A DNA stretch of 54,882 nucleotides from Pontibacillus marinus BH030004 = DSM 16465 (GTDB lineage Bacteria; Bacillota; Bacilli; Bacillales; BH030062), in NCBI RefSeq assembly GCF_000425225.1, contig NZ_AULJ01000040.1, positions 1 through 54,882 of the forward strand, in the 5' to 3' direction. Shown one piece after another: positions 43,650 through 51,952 of this stretch. Position numbers and translations under genes: made by a program. The notes under the pieces are model-generated. The model was not told where the DNA came from. It did no database searches and was given only the letters and a program-made list of their open reading frames with translations. Each line of letters opens with the position of its first letter. Positions within the stretch are counted from its first letter, which is position 1.

Positions 43650-45071
43650 TTATGAGTTCTCTTGTTGTTGCTCTTCATTTTCTTCCTCAGGAGAAGTTTT
43701 TCGAATAAAGAATGAAAGAACTAGTCCAATAAATGAGAGAGCCGTTACAACGATAAAGGCAATATTAACGCCATAGATATCTGGTCGTTCAACGGATAAG
43801 TTTTGTGAAGCGAAACTTTCTGTGCTCGTCATAACCGTAACGATAATCGCAGTACCAACAGATGCAGCAACCTGGCGCATGGTATTACTTACCGCTGCTC
43901 CGTGCGGAATTAATCGGTTTGGCAACTGATTTAATCCAGCTGTTGTGACAGGCATCATCACCATAGAGAAACCAAACATTCTGATACTATATACCACCGT
44001 AATAAAGATGAATGAAGTGGTGGGATCCAAGTTTGTGAAGAAGAACGTTGTAATGGTGATAATCGTTAGCCCTACAACAGACAACCAACGACCTCCAACA
44101 CGGTCAAAAATTCGACCCGTAATTGGAGACATGAAACCAGCAATTAAAGCTCCTGGCAAAATAACAAGTCCCGTTTCCATTGGTGTAAAGTTACGCATAT
44201 TTTGCATATAAAGCGGAATTAATGTCTCGGTTCCGATTAACCCCATAAATCCGATCATGCCAATAATAACTGTAATCGTGAATATATTGAACTTGAACAC
44301 TCTGAATTCAAGCATAGGATATTTTAATCGTAACTGCCTCATGATAAACCAGCTTAAAGCAATGACACCTAAAACTAAGGAAGCAATTGTAATGGAACTA
44401 TCCCAGCCATTGTTCCCTGCAGAAGTGAATCCATATAACAGTCCACCGAAACCAAGTGTAGACAGCGCGATTGATAGAACATCAATTTTCGGATTCTTCA
44501 ACTCTGTCACGTTTTTCATAGCAAAATAGGCAACAATGATATCAATAATAGCAATCGGCAGAATGATATAAAATAGCATACGCCATGAATAATTTTCTAA
44601 TACCCAACCAGATAATGTTGGGCCAATTGCTGGAGCAAATGAAATCACAAGACCGACTAAGCCCATCGCAGATCCTCGTTTATTTACAGGAAAAATCAAA
44701 AGAAACACGGTCTGCATAAGTGGAAGCATAATCCCTGCTCCGGCTGATTGAATGACACGCGCTACAAGTAAAAACTCAAAATTTGGTGCCACCGCGCCAA
44801 CTGCTGTACCTGCAACGAAAATCCCCATCGCACTCATAAATAACTGTCGGGTTGTAAAACGTTCAAGTAAAAACGCACTAATCGGAATCATAATCCCGTT
44901 TACGAGCATAAATACCGTAGTCAGCCACTGTGCTGAGTTCTCACTGACATTCATCTCATCCATAATGGGAGGAATGGCAGTAATCATTAACGTCTGATTA
45001 AGAATGGCAATAAACGTCCCAGCTAAAAGCAGCGCCACGATCGATGCTCTATTGTAACTCTGAGGTTGCAT
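43650..45071 (-). CDS. DHA2-family multidrug MFS exporter
   Basis: A 473-residue transporter with 14 predicted membrane spans, typical of the EmrB/QacA (DHA2) group. Diagnostic parts are ILNQTLMITAIPPIMDEM in TM1, the motif A-like region LLERFTTRQLFMSAM, motif C-like GPTLSGWVLENYSWRMLFYI, and SPITGRIFDRVGGRWLS. It probably exports lipophilic drugs or toxic compounds with proton entry; LmrB or YhcA of B. subtilis are comparable. The acidic Gln-rich tail is not conserved. RBS AAGGAGG. Confidence 0.9.
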   Translation of the reverse strand: MQPQSYNRASIVALLLAGTFIAILNQTLMITAIPPIMDEMNVSENSAQWLTTVFMLVNGIMIPISAFLLERFTTRQLFMSAMGIFVAGTAVGAVAPNFEFLLVARVIQSAGAGIMLPLMQTVFLLIFPVNKRGSAMGLVGLVISFAPAIGPTLSGWVLENYSWRMLFYIILPIAIIDIIVAYFAMKNVTELKNPKIDVLSIALSTLGFGGLLYGFTSAGNNGWDSSITIASLVLGVIALSWFIMRQLRLKYPMLEFRVFKFNIFTITVIIGMIGFMGLIGTETLIPLYMQNMRNFTPMETGLVILPGALIAGFMSPITGRIFDRVGGRWLSVVGLTIITITTFFFTNLDPTTSFIFITVVYSIRMFGFSMVMMPVTTAGLNQLPNRLIPHGAAVSNTMRQVAASVGTAIIVTVMTSTESFASQNLSVERPDIYGVNIAFIVVTALSFIGLVLSFFIRKTSPEEENEEQQQENS

Positions 45072-45292
45072 GTTGTATCCTCCTTGATGCTTTAACTCTT
45101 TCTAATAATCTATTTATTATAGTAACAATATCAGTTCATTTTTTAGCACACTTAATCCATTGTACTCCTCTTTACATTCTTTGTCATTCATGAGAACTTC
45201 AATATTTGCCCTGATTTAATAGAAATTATTAACAAGTAAAAATAGAGCCAATAATGTCCTCAAGACCTCACGGCGCTCCTACACTCAATCAA

Positions 45293-45325
45293 AAAAAGGA
45301 CACCAGATCATATCTGATGCCCTTC
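45293..45325 (-). terminator. Terminator of tRNA-Ala
   Basis: On the minus strand GGCATCAGAT pairs with ATCTGGTGTC (two G-U pairs) around a 3-nt loop and is followed by seven T, 12 nt past the tRNA. Confidence 0.85.
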
Positions 45326-45333
45326 CATTATGA

Positions 45334-45406
45334 TGGAGCATGCCGGGCTCGAACCGGCGACCTCATGGCTGCCAGCCAGGCGCTCTCCCAACTGAGCTAA
45401 TGCCCC
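45334..45406 (-). tRNA. trnA-Ala: tRNA-Ala (anticodon GGC)
   Basis: The 73-nt minus-strand sequence folds as a cloverleaf: acceptor GGGGCAT/ATGCTCC with the G3-U70 pair that defines alanine tRNA, D-arm GCTC...GAGC, anticodon loop CTGGCAG, and T-arm GCCGG-TTCGAGC-CCGGC. The discriminator is A, and CCA is not encoded. One oddity is a C28-U42 mismatch in the anticodon stem (CCTGG with CCATG), where related tRNAs have CCAGG. Confidence 0.92.
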
Positions 45407-45590
45407 GTATTTCATTTCTGCACATATTATACAATATCTTCACGATTGTATAAAGCCCCTCTTTTCAGACGGATAAATCTCCTCCACCAAGCATAATCAT
45501 AATCGTTTCCAAAAAAACTCAACCTATTTATTGAACTTTTTTCCCTGTTCATTCGTATTACCTAGTAAAGACGAAAAAGGAGGTCCTTTT

Positions 45591-45800
45591 ATGAACATAC
45601 AAGAAATATTTCAAGCTGTCCCTTGGGTCATCATAGCTCCCATTTTATTAATCGAATCAATCCTACTTATTGTGGCACTCATTGATCTTGCACGGAATGA
45701 TTCTCCAAATGGTCCAAAGTGGTTATGGGTACTCATCATAATATTAATGAATATCATCGGTCCAATTCTATACTTCATTATAGGAAGGAGACAAGACTAA
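45591..45800 (+). CDS. yxlE: PLDc_N domain small membrane protein (YxlE-like)
   Basis: A 69-residue protein with two membrane helices (about 12-32 and 45-63), matching the PLDc_N family. In B. subtilis a similar protein, YxlE, lies between the SigY anti-sigma proteins and the ABC genes yxlF and yxlG. Here too the two ABC genes follow directly, but sigY, yxlC and yxlD are absent. I start at 45591 (AAGGAGG 8 nt upstream); the longer frame to 45531 has no good site. Its stop abuts the next start. Confidence 0.8.
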   Translation: MNIQEIFQAVPWVIIAPILLIESILLIVALIDLARNDSPNGPKWLWVLIIILMNIIGPILYFIIGRRQD

Positions 45801-46709
45801 ATGGCATTCGTTTCCGTCGATCAATTATCGAAGACATTTGATAAAACAGCTGTCATTAAAGATTTATCTTTTCAGTTAGAAAAGGGAAAGTGTGTATCAT
45901 TGCTTGGCCAGAATGGTGCGGGCAAAACCACAACATTACGTATGTTGTCGGGATTAATGAAACCAACAAAAGGAACGATCTCCATTGATGGGGCTTCTCC
46001 CTCTTCAGATATTCGTTCATTCATTGGTTATCTTCCTCAACACCCAGTCTTTCACAACTGGATGACAGGGAAGGAATTTTTAGTCTATGTGGGACGGTTG
46101 GCTCACCTATCAAAAAAAGAAGCTACTACTCGAGCTGAATCTCTATTAAAACAAGTAGGAATTGAGGACGCAAAAAATCGTCGCATCGGAAAATACTCTG
46201 GAGGAATGAAGCAACGCCTTGGTATTGCTCAAGCCATGATTCACAAACCCAAACTGATTATGCTCGACGAACCTGTTTCTTCTCTGGATCCTGTTGGGAG
46301 ACGTGAAGTTCTTACATTATTAGAAGAGTTAAAACAAGAAACTACCGTTTTATTTTCTACTCATATCTTAAGTGATGCCGAAGAAGTAAGTGATGAGCTC
46401 CTTCTATTACATGATGGGCATATTGTTGAATCCGGGACAATGGACGATCTTCAGAGCCAACACGATTCAACTAGGATTGACCTTTCTTTCAGTAAAGAAG
46501 CCCACGCTTTTGAAGTCCCTATCAGCCAAATCGATTCGGTTGAGAACGTTCAACGAGAAGGAAACCAGCTACATATTTACGCCAAAAACATTGAAAATGC
46601 TCGCACTGAAATTCTAAAGCTAGCTTCAGAACAAGACTGGCCAATGACAAAATTTGAAGTCAGTCGAACATCGCTCGAAGATTTATTCATGAAGGTGGTG
46701 AATCAGTAA
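45801..46709 (+). CDS. yxlF: ABC transporter ATP-binding protein (YxlF-like)
   Basis: A 302-residue ATPase with Walker A LLGQNGAGKTTTLRM, signature YSGGMKQRLGIAQAM and Walker B PKLIMLDEPVSSLDP. The C-terminal 80 residues are a regulatory extension typical of ABC-2 exporters. It starts immediately after the small YxlE-like gene's stop and its own stop overlaps the permease start by 1 nt. The system probably exports a drug or peptide or maintains the envelope; the substrate is unknown. Confidence 0.85.
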   Translation: MAFVSVDQLSKTFDKTAVIKDLSFQLEKGKCVSLLGQNGAGKTTTLRMLSGLMKPTKGTISIDGASPSSDIRSFIGYLPQHPVFHNWMTGKEFLVYVGRLAHLSKKEATTRAESLLKQVGIEDAKNRRIGKYSGGMKQRLGIAQAMIHKPKLIMLDEPVSSLDPVGRREVLTLLEELKQETTVLFSTHILSDAEEVSDELLLLHDGHIVESGTMDDLQSQHDSTRIDLSFSKEAHAFEVPISQIDSVENVQREGNQLHIYAKNIENARTEILKLASEQDWPMTKFEVSRTSLEDLFMKVVNQ

Positions 46710-47485
46710 TGCAGTGGATTACAATCTTTCAAAAAGAATTATTAGAAAATGCTCGTAACTTTAAATGGATTTGGGTGCCTCTTGTCTTTATATTACTTTC
46801 GGTTATGGACCCATTAACCACTTACTATATGCCCGTTCTACTTGATAACTTTGGAAATCTACCAGAAGGGGCTCAAATAAACATCCCTACTCCTCCTCCA
46901 CCAGAAGTCTTTTGGATGAGTTTTAGCCAGTTGAACGTATTAGGGATCTTAGTCGTTTTGCTTATGTCCATGGGGTTAATTTCTGCAGAACGTAAAAGTG
47001 GTGTGTCCGAAATGGTACTTGTTAAACCTGTTTCTTACACTTCTTATGTTACAGCTAAATTTGTGAGCACATTATTACTGACGCTTATCAGTGCTTTTAT
47101 CGGATTATTGGCAAGCTGGTATTATGTAAATCTATTATTTGGAGAGATTCCTTTTTCTTATTACATCGGCTCGGTCTCTTTCTATAGTGTATGGCTGATG
47201 TTTATTGTATCGATCTCGATTATCCTTAACACAGCATTTCGCACACCAGGTTTAGTCGGCTTCTTATCTATTGCAGCTTTACTTCTAGCAAGCGCTATTA
47301 ACTCGGTATTCAAAACTCGAATCGAATGGCTACCTCCACAGATCAATGCATATATTAAAGGCTACCTCTCAACAGGTTCAATCACAGATGATTTATGGAT
47401 AACAGCTTTTTTAACGATCGGCGTGACAGTTATTCTTCTTGTAGCTAGTGTGTTTATCTTACGAAAAAAGGAACTTGCAGCCTAA
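46709..47485 (+). CDS. yxlG: ABC-2 type permease (YxlG-like)
   Basis: A 258-residue membrane protein with six predicted spans, typical of ABC-2 permeases. The first span is preceded by a cytosolic start (MQWITIFQKELLENARNFKW) and followed by an external loop with a proline-rich stretch (NIPTPPPPEVFW). MGLISAERKSGVSEMVLVKP corresponds to the usual coupling-helix region. The start overlaps the stop of the ATPase gene (TAATG), so they are translated together. A terminator follows. Confidence 0.85.
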   Translation: MQWITIFQKELLENARNFKWIWVPLVFILLSVMDPLTTYYMPVLLDNFGNLPEGAQINIPTPPPPEVFWMSFSQLNVLGILVVLLMSMGLISAERKSGVSEMVLVKPVSYTSYVTAKFVSTLLLTLISAFIGLLASWYYVNLLFGEIPFSYYIGSVSFYSVWLMFIVSISIILNTAFRTPGLVGFLSIAALLLASAINSVFKTRIEWLPPQINAYIKGYLSTGSITDDLWITAFLTIGVTVILLVASVFILRKKELAA

Positions 47486-47505
47486 ACCTAGAATACATTA
47501 AGAAA

Positions 47506-47536
47506 TCAGTGTCTCTTAGCAGAGGCACTTTTTTTG
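47506..47536 (+). terminator. Terminator of yxlEFG
   Basis: AGTGTCTCT pairs with AGAGGCACT (one G-U) around a 4-nt loop and is followed by seven T. The next gene's ribosome binding site lies directly after it. Confidence 0.85.
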
Positions 47537-47548
47537 TAGGAGGTAACC

Positions 47549-48385
47549 ATGAAAAGATCCATTACTCTAAGAAACCAAGACATTACCTACTATGAATGGG
47601 GGAACAACCAAAATACCACCATTGTATTTTTACATGGTTTAGGTTCCAATGCCTATACTTTTTCAGAAGTAGCTTTCAAGCTTAAGGCCTCCTACCATAT
47701 CATCTCTATCGATCTTCCGGGCCACGGTGAAACAGACCTCCATCAAGAAGAGTCATTTTCATTAGAGGTGCTAGCAATTTGGTTACACCAAGCACTTTTA
47801 CAACTTGGTGTTTCAAACAGTCATATTGCAGGTCATTCATGGGGAGCTTACATCGCCTTGGTATATAGCAGTCTGTATAAGACTAAATCAGTCATTCTGC
47901 TTGATGGAGGATACATCAATGCAAGTCTCATACCAGGGACTTCATTAGAAGAAGAGCTTGAAGGAGCAACCTCTCACCTTCAAAGTTATCAGTTCCCATC
48001 AATAGAAGCTTTTACCGCTTCACTGAATAGTAATAAAACGGAATTAAACATTGAAGCTCAAAAAAGGTCTCTTTTTTATAATGGAGATAAGTGGAGGCTA
48101 ATTGTTAGTGAATCAACAGCCCATGCTATCATTAAAGCTAATTTTGAACATCCAACTTTAAACACACTTTCTAGTATCGATAACCCTGTGTTGTTGTTGA
48201 GAAGCACAATACCAGAAGAAATGAACGAAATAAGAAAACTTGCAACAGATCGATTGCTGAAAATGCTTGATTTAATGGTCCATGATATCCATGCATCCCA
48301 CGACGTTTATTTAGAAAAACCAGATAGAGTAAAAACCATACTCATTCAATGGCTAAAACAACTTAAGGAGAGAAACCATGTCTAA
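47549..48385 (+). CDS. Alpha/beta hydrolase
   Basis: A 278-residue classical alpha/beta hydrolase. It has the oxyanion motif FLHGLGSNAYTF, DLPGHGETD, the nucleophile elbow AGHSWGAYIAL (Ser), and a likely His in IHASHDVYLEKPD. The acid is probably in LLRSTIPEEM or nearby. The substrate is unknown. RBS GTAGGAGGT follows a terminator closely, and the ribosome binding site is only about 6 nt past the T-run, so it may depend on its own promoter or read-through. It overlaps the next gene by 8 nt. Confidence 0.85.
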   Translation: MKRSITLRNQDITYYEWGNNQNTTIVFLHGLGSNAYTFSEVAFKLKASYHIISIDLPGHGETDLHQEESFSLEVLAIWLHQALLQLGVSNSHIAGHSWGAYIALVYSSLYKTKSVILLDGGYINASLIPGTSLEEELEGATSHLQSYQFPSIEAFTASLNSNKTELNIEAQKRSLFYNGDKWRLIVSESTAHAIIKANFEHPTLNTLSSIDNPVLLLRSTIPEEMNEIRKLATDRLLKMLDLMVHDIHASHDVYLEKPDRVKTILIQWLKQLKERNHV

Positions 48386-48866
48386 CCTGCTAAAAGACGC
48401 CCAATCCCTACTAAAAGAACAACAATTTCAAAAAGCAGAAACTCTACTCCAATCCATATTAAAGGACGACGCTCAAAACGGTAGCGCCCTCTTCACACTT
48501 GCCTGCAAGTACGATGCAACTGGTGAAGAGAAAATGGCTGTTATCTATTACAACCGGGCTCTTGAACATTCATTATCACAAGAGGAACATAAAAAAGCTT
48601 TCATTCAGTTGGGAAGTACATATCGAACACTTGGTGATTATCAAAAAGCAAAGGATACTCTTGAAAAAGGAAAAGAGGCGTTTCCTGAGGAACATGTTTT
48701 TGATGTATTTTATGCGATGGTCTTACACAATATAAATCAACATGAAGAAGCTGTTCAACTCCTCCTTAAAAAAGTTGTTCAAACTAGCGCTGATAAGGGT
48801 ATATTGTCATACCAAAAGGCTTTAGAATTTTATGCTGACCATCTAAATGAAATTTGGGAGGCGTAG
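48378..48866 (+). CDS. TPR-repeat protein
   Basis: A 162-residue protein with about four tetratricopeptide repeats: FQKAETLLQSILKDDAQNGS, ALFTLACKYDATGEEKMAVI, HKKAFIQLGSTYRTLGDYQK and AKDTLEKGKEAFPEEHVF. TPR proteins bind other proteins through the repeat groove; the partner is unknown. Related to Bacillus small TPR proteins of unknown role. It overlaps the hydrolase gene by 8 nt and is followed 20 nt later by a 25-residue membrane peptide. Confidence 0.85.
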   Translation: MSNLLKDAQSLLKEQQFQKAETLLQSILKDDAQNGSALFTLACKYDATGEEKMAVIYYNRALEHSLSQEEHKKAFIQLGSTYRTLGDYQKAKDTLEKGKEAFPEEHVFDVFYAMVLHNINQHEEAVQLLLKKVVQTSADKGILSYQKALEFYADHLNEIWEA

Positions 48867-48886
48867 TAAAAAGGAGCTAGTGAGAC

Positions 48887-48964
48887 ATGTACCTAGTCAT
48901 GACTTCAATTGTTATTGTGTTAGCTGTCATTCTATTTTTGATTTTTGGGCGACTACGTAAGTAA
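48887..48964 (+). CDS. Very short membrane peptide (25 residues)
   Basis: The frame encodes MYLVMTSIVIVLAVILFLIF followed by GRLRK: a single membrane helix with a positively charged C-terminus. AAGGAG lies 10 nt upstream of the ATG and 20 nt after the TPR stop. I do not recognise a family; it might be a regulatory small membrane peptide, but a chance frame is possible. Confidence 0.5.
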   Translation: MYLVMTSIVIVLAVILFLIFGRLRK

Positions 48965-49053
48965 ACCATAATTCTTTGATTTTCTAATATCCCTATTGTA
49001 TGGTTTAAATAATTAAACATTTAAGCAGGAAACTTTTTGGATGAGGTGATGAA

Positions 49054-49833
49054 ATGAAACCAACCGTTCTAATTACTGGCGCTTCAAGTGGTTTAGGTTA
49101 CGAATTTGCTAAACTTTTTGCTGCAAATGGCTATAACTTAGTCCTAACTGCACGAAATGAGGAGAAGCTCCAACAAATCAAAGAGGAACTTTCCCATGTA
49201 GATGTAATGGTAGCACCTAAAGATTTATCACAACCCCATTCTGGTGAGGAGCTCTATCAGCAGCTTCTTGATCAGGACGTTTCCATTAATGTACTCGTGA
49301 ATAATGCTGGCTTCGGATTAAACGGTGAGTTCGACAAGCTATCCTTAAAGCAACAACAAGAAATGATTCAAGTAAACATGACTTCTCTTACAGACTTAAC
49401 GTATTGTTTCCTACCTGAAATCAAGAAGCAAGCAAATGCAGGTCATTTCTCTGGCATCCTGAATGTTGCGAGCACCGCCGCTTTTCAGCCAGGTCCATAT
49501 ATGTCTGTGTACTATGCTTCAAAAGCGTATGTATTATCCTTATCAGAAGGAATTGCTGGTGAGTTAAAAGGAACGGATGTTCAAATGACAACACTATGTC
49601 CAGGAGCTACAGAAACAAACTTCTTCAAAACCGCAAAAGCAGAGAATGCAAAACTAGCACAAAGTACGATGAGTGCTGGGGCTGTAGCTAAAGAAGGTTT
49701 TGAAGGATTTATAAAACGTCAACAAATCGTGATTCCAGGTCGTATGAATGCGGTAGGCGCATTCGCTGCTAAATTCCTACCTCGCTCTCTAGCTTCCAAT
49801 TTAGCGAAGAGATTTAATGGTGCTCAATCATAA
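49054..49833 (+). CDS. Short-chain dehydrogenase/reductase
   Basis: A 259-residue classical SDR of the DltE/YqjQ type. It has TGASSGLGYEFAKLFAANGY and the NADP-selecting TARNEEKL, NNAGFG, the catalytic Ser (NVASTAAF) and YYASKAYV with YxxxK. The C-terminus CPGATETNFF is typical. Substrate unknown. RBS GAGGTGATG. The terminator hairpin starts within the last coding bases. Confidence 0.88.
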   Translation: MKPTVLITGASSGLGYEFAKLFAANGYNLVLTARNEEKLQQIKEELSHVDVMVAPKDLSQPHSGEELYQQLLDQDVSINVLVNNAGFGLNGEFDKLSLKQQQEMIQVNMTSLTDLTYCFLPEIKKQANAGHFSGILNVASTAAFQPGPYMSVYYASKAYVLSLSEGIAGELKGTDVQMTTLCPGATETNFFKTAKAENAKLAQSTMSAGAVAKEGFEGFIKRQQIVIPGRMNAVGAFAAKFLPRSLASNLAKRFNGAQS

Positions 49834-49853
49834 AGATTGGCACCATTTTTTCA
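49815..49853 (+). terminator. Terminator overlapping the SDR stop
   Basis: AATGGTGC-TC-AATC pairs with GATT-G-GCACCATT around the stop codon and is followed by TTTTTTC. Confidence 0.85.
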
Positions 49854-49871
49854 TTTGTGCCTAGAGAGAAT

Positions 49872-50597
49872 TCAGGCATCAATAACATATACTTTCCAAC
49901 CAAGATGTTCTTCGATGTCTCTGGCATGTTTCTCCGCTTCCTCCTGTGTAATAAAAGTTCCCGTCACAATTCGAAACGGGGGATTAAAATGAGTGTGATC
50001 AGCACGTTCATAAAGCGTCCAACTGTATCTCTCCATAAGAGCTTTTTTACCGTGAATAAGCTCTTCAGCCGATTGGAAGATCCCCGTCATTAACCGAAAA
50101 CGCTGCACATCAGCTTCCTGGCGTTTTTCATCAAGAACAGTACGATAATCAAAACAAGGGCACGATTTCCATTCATATCCGAGAAATTCATTATGTCCTC
50201 TTGTACGCTTGTAATCCGTCATCTCCATTTTCAAGATTGTGTGAAGACGTCGGAGTGATCGTTTTTGAGCTCGGGTTGGCTCATAATAACGAAAATCTCC
50301 TACCAAACAAATTCCAACTGCCTGTTTATTAGCTTTACCGACATGAAAGCTCATCACACCCAAATCATGATTCCATTCAATCGTTCCATCTTTCAAAATA
50401 ACAAAGTGATACGCTATGCCTGGCCAATGTTGGTGTCTGACATGATAACGGGCAAATGATGCGGAGTCTCCTTCATCAGTCAACGAGTGATGGATTGCAA
50501 TATCTGTTTTACATTTCACATCGTAGACTTTATATTTTCCATCACTCTCCGTCTTCCCTCTCAGATCCTTTACGTTCGGTATCTCCTTGATTTTCAT
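49872..50597 (-). CDS. N-acetylmuramoyl-L-alanine amidase with SPOR-like tail
   Basis: About 241 residues. The Amidase_2/PGRP zinc site is seen in IAIHHSLTDEGD, in the conserved IAYHFVILKDGTIEWNHDLG and in TRGHNEFLGYEWKSCPCFDY. The C-terminal 70 residues (FRIVTGTFITQEEAEKHARD) look like a SPOR-type peptidoglycan-binding repeat. It cleaves the bond between MurNAc and L-Ala. The ATG at 50597 overlaps the holin gene by 56 nt and has only a weak site, so translation may depend on that gene. There is no signal peptide, so export would need the holin or lysis, as in phages. Confidence 0.82.
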   Translation of the reverse strand: MKIKEIPNVKDLRGKTESDGKYKVYDVKCKTDIAIHHSLTDEGDSASFARYHVRHQHWPGIAYHFVILKDGTIEWNHDLGVMSFHVGKANKQAVGICLVGDFRYYEPTRAQKRSLRRLHTILKMEMTDYKRTRGHNEFLGYEWKSCPCFDYRTVLDEKRQEADVQRFRLMTGIFQSAEELIHGKKALMERYSWTLYERADHTHFNPPFRIVTGTFITQEEAEKHARDIEEHLGWKVYVIDA

Positions 50598-50811
50598 TAT
50601 CCTGATTCTCCTTCTTCTCCTGATTTGAAAGATCAACAGGTGGCACTTCAGCAGGGGCACGAATAATTCCTAATAGAATAAGAATCATTAGGATCACATT
50701 TACATACCCTTCAAAACGATCCAACATCGTAATGATGCCTAAATCCTGCAATACCATTCCGATCAAAGCTGCGATGGCGAGCCATAAGCGATAGCTTCTC
50801 CAACGGCTCAT
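50542..50811 (-). CDS. Holin-like small membrane protein
   Basis: An 89-residue protein with two membrane helices (about 8-25 and 35-52) and a long acidic hydrophilic tail. SYRLWLAIAALIGMVLQDLG and FEGYVNVILMILILLGII fit phage holins of the phi-LC3 type. It heads a holin-endolysin pair with the amidase that overlaps its end. RBS GGGAGGAGG. No other phage gene is seen. It could be a domesticated lysis cassette. Confidence 0.75.
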   Translation of the reverse strand: MSRWRSYRLWLAIAALIGMVLQDLGIITMLDRFEGYVNVILMILILLGIIRAPAEVPPVDLSNQEKKENQDNENQGDTERKGSEREDGE

Positions 50812-51049
50812 GATGAACCTCCTCCCTGTTTTTCATAGGAATTTAGTACTCCTATTGGTACAGAATATGATATTGAAACCGTTTTTGACTGTATAATTTC
50901 ACCAAAAGTTAACCTCACTACTATAATCACAATCAATAACCCATATGGTGTTTCATAGCTTAGAAAGTAGGATAATTTAACTGAAGATGATATAAACTGA
51001 CAGGACCTATAAAATCGCTTACAATGATTAAAAAGGAGGTTGAGCGACA

Positions 51050-51952
51050 ATGAAATTATTACGACTAAGTGATGAGATTCAAGAAGCCATCATAGGAAAG
51101 AAGCCGATTGTAGCGCTCGAATCAACCATCATTTCACATGGCATGCCTTATCCAGAGAACGTTGAAATGGCCCATTCTGTTGAAGAGATCATTCGAGAAG
51201 AAGGAGCAGTACCTGCTACTATCGCTGTTTTGGATGGTTATATAAAAGTAGGTTTATCCCATGAGGAAATCGAAAGACTCTCTAAAGAAGAACATGTAGT
51301 AAAAACAAGTATTAGAGACCTACCAGGTGTGTTAACTAAACATCAGACAGGTGCTACCACTGTCGCTACAACCTCATATGCCGCGAAACAAGCTGGAATC
51401 CGTTTTTTTGCTACAGGAGGACTTGGAGGTGTACACCGTGGAGTGGCTGAACACCTCGACATTTCGAATGACTTAGTCACCTTAGCTCAGAGCAATATGT
51501 GCGTTTTCTCAGCTGGTGTCAAATCTATTCTCGATGTTCCGAAAACATTAGAAATGCTTGAAACGTTAGGTGTACCCGTTTATGGTTATGAAACAACAGA
51601 ATACCCAGGATTCTATACAAGAGAAAGTGGGATTAATGTTGAATCAATCACCCAAGCTGAGATTGCCGAATTGATGAAAACAAAAGATCACTTAGTTCTC
51701 AATCAATCTGTTCATATAGCCGTTCCAGCACCAGAGCAATACGCTTTATCCAAATCTCATATTCAAAAAATAATCAACGAATCACTTACTGAAGCTGATG
51801 AACAAGGAATAACAGGGAAACAAATCACTCCATTTTTATTGTCATCTATAAAGGAAAAAACAGACGGCGACAGCTTGAAAGCAAACATTGAACTCGTTAA
51901 AAATAATGCTAGGATCGCAGCCCAAACCGCTGTGAAGTATCACTCCAAATGA
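51050..51952 (+). CDS. psuG: Pseudouridine-5'-phosphate glycosidase
   Basis: A 300-residue enzyme that splits pseudouridine 5'-phosphate into uracil and ribose 5-phosphate. Family hallmarks are PIVALESTIISHGMPYPENV, ATIAVLDGYIKVGLS, FATGGLGGVHRG, VFSAGVKSILDVPKTLE and YPGFYTRESGI. The start ATG at 51050 is 9 nt after AAAGGAGGT. Its stop overlaps the kinase start by 4 nt. In cells this reverses a dead-end step of RNA breakdown together with PsuK. Confidence 0.95.
   Translation: MKLLRLSDEIQEAIIGKKPIVALESTIISHGMPYPENVEMAHSVEEIIREEGAVPATIAVLDGYIKVGLSHEEIERLSKEEHVVKTSIRDLPGVLTKHQTGATTVATTSYAAKQAGIRFFATGGLGGVHRGVAEHLDISNDLVTLAQSNMCVFSAGVKSILDVPKTLEMLETLGVPVYGYETTEYPGFYTRESGINVESITQAEIAELMKTKDHLVLNQSVHIAVPAPEQYALSKSHIQKIINESLTEADEQGITGKQITPFLLSSIKEKTDGDSLKANIELVKNNARIAAQTAVKYHSK

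Noticed and set aside
50808-51050. 80-residue minus-strand open frame between holin and psuG
   Set aside because: Spans the divergent promoter region, lacks a ribosome binding site and looks unlike any protein.
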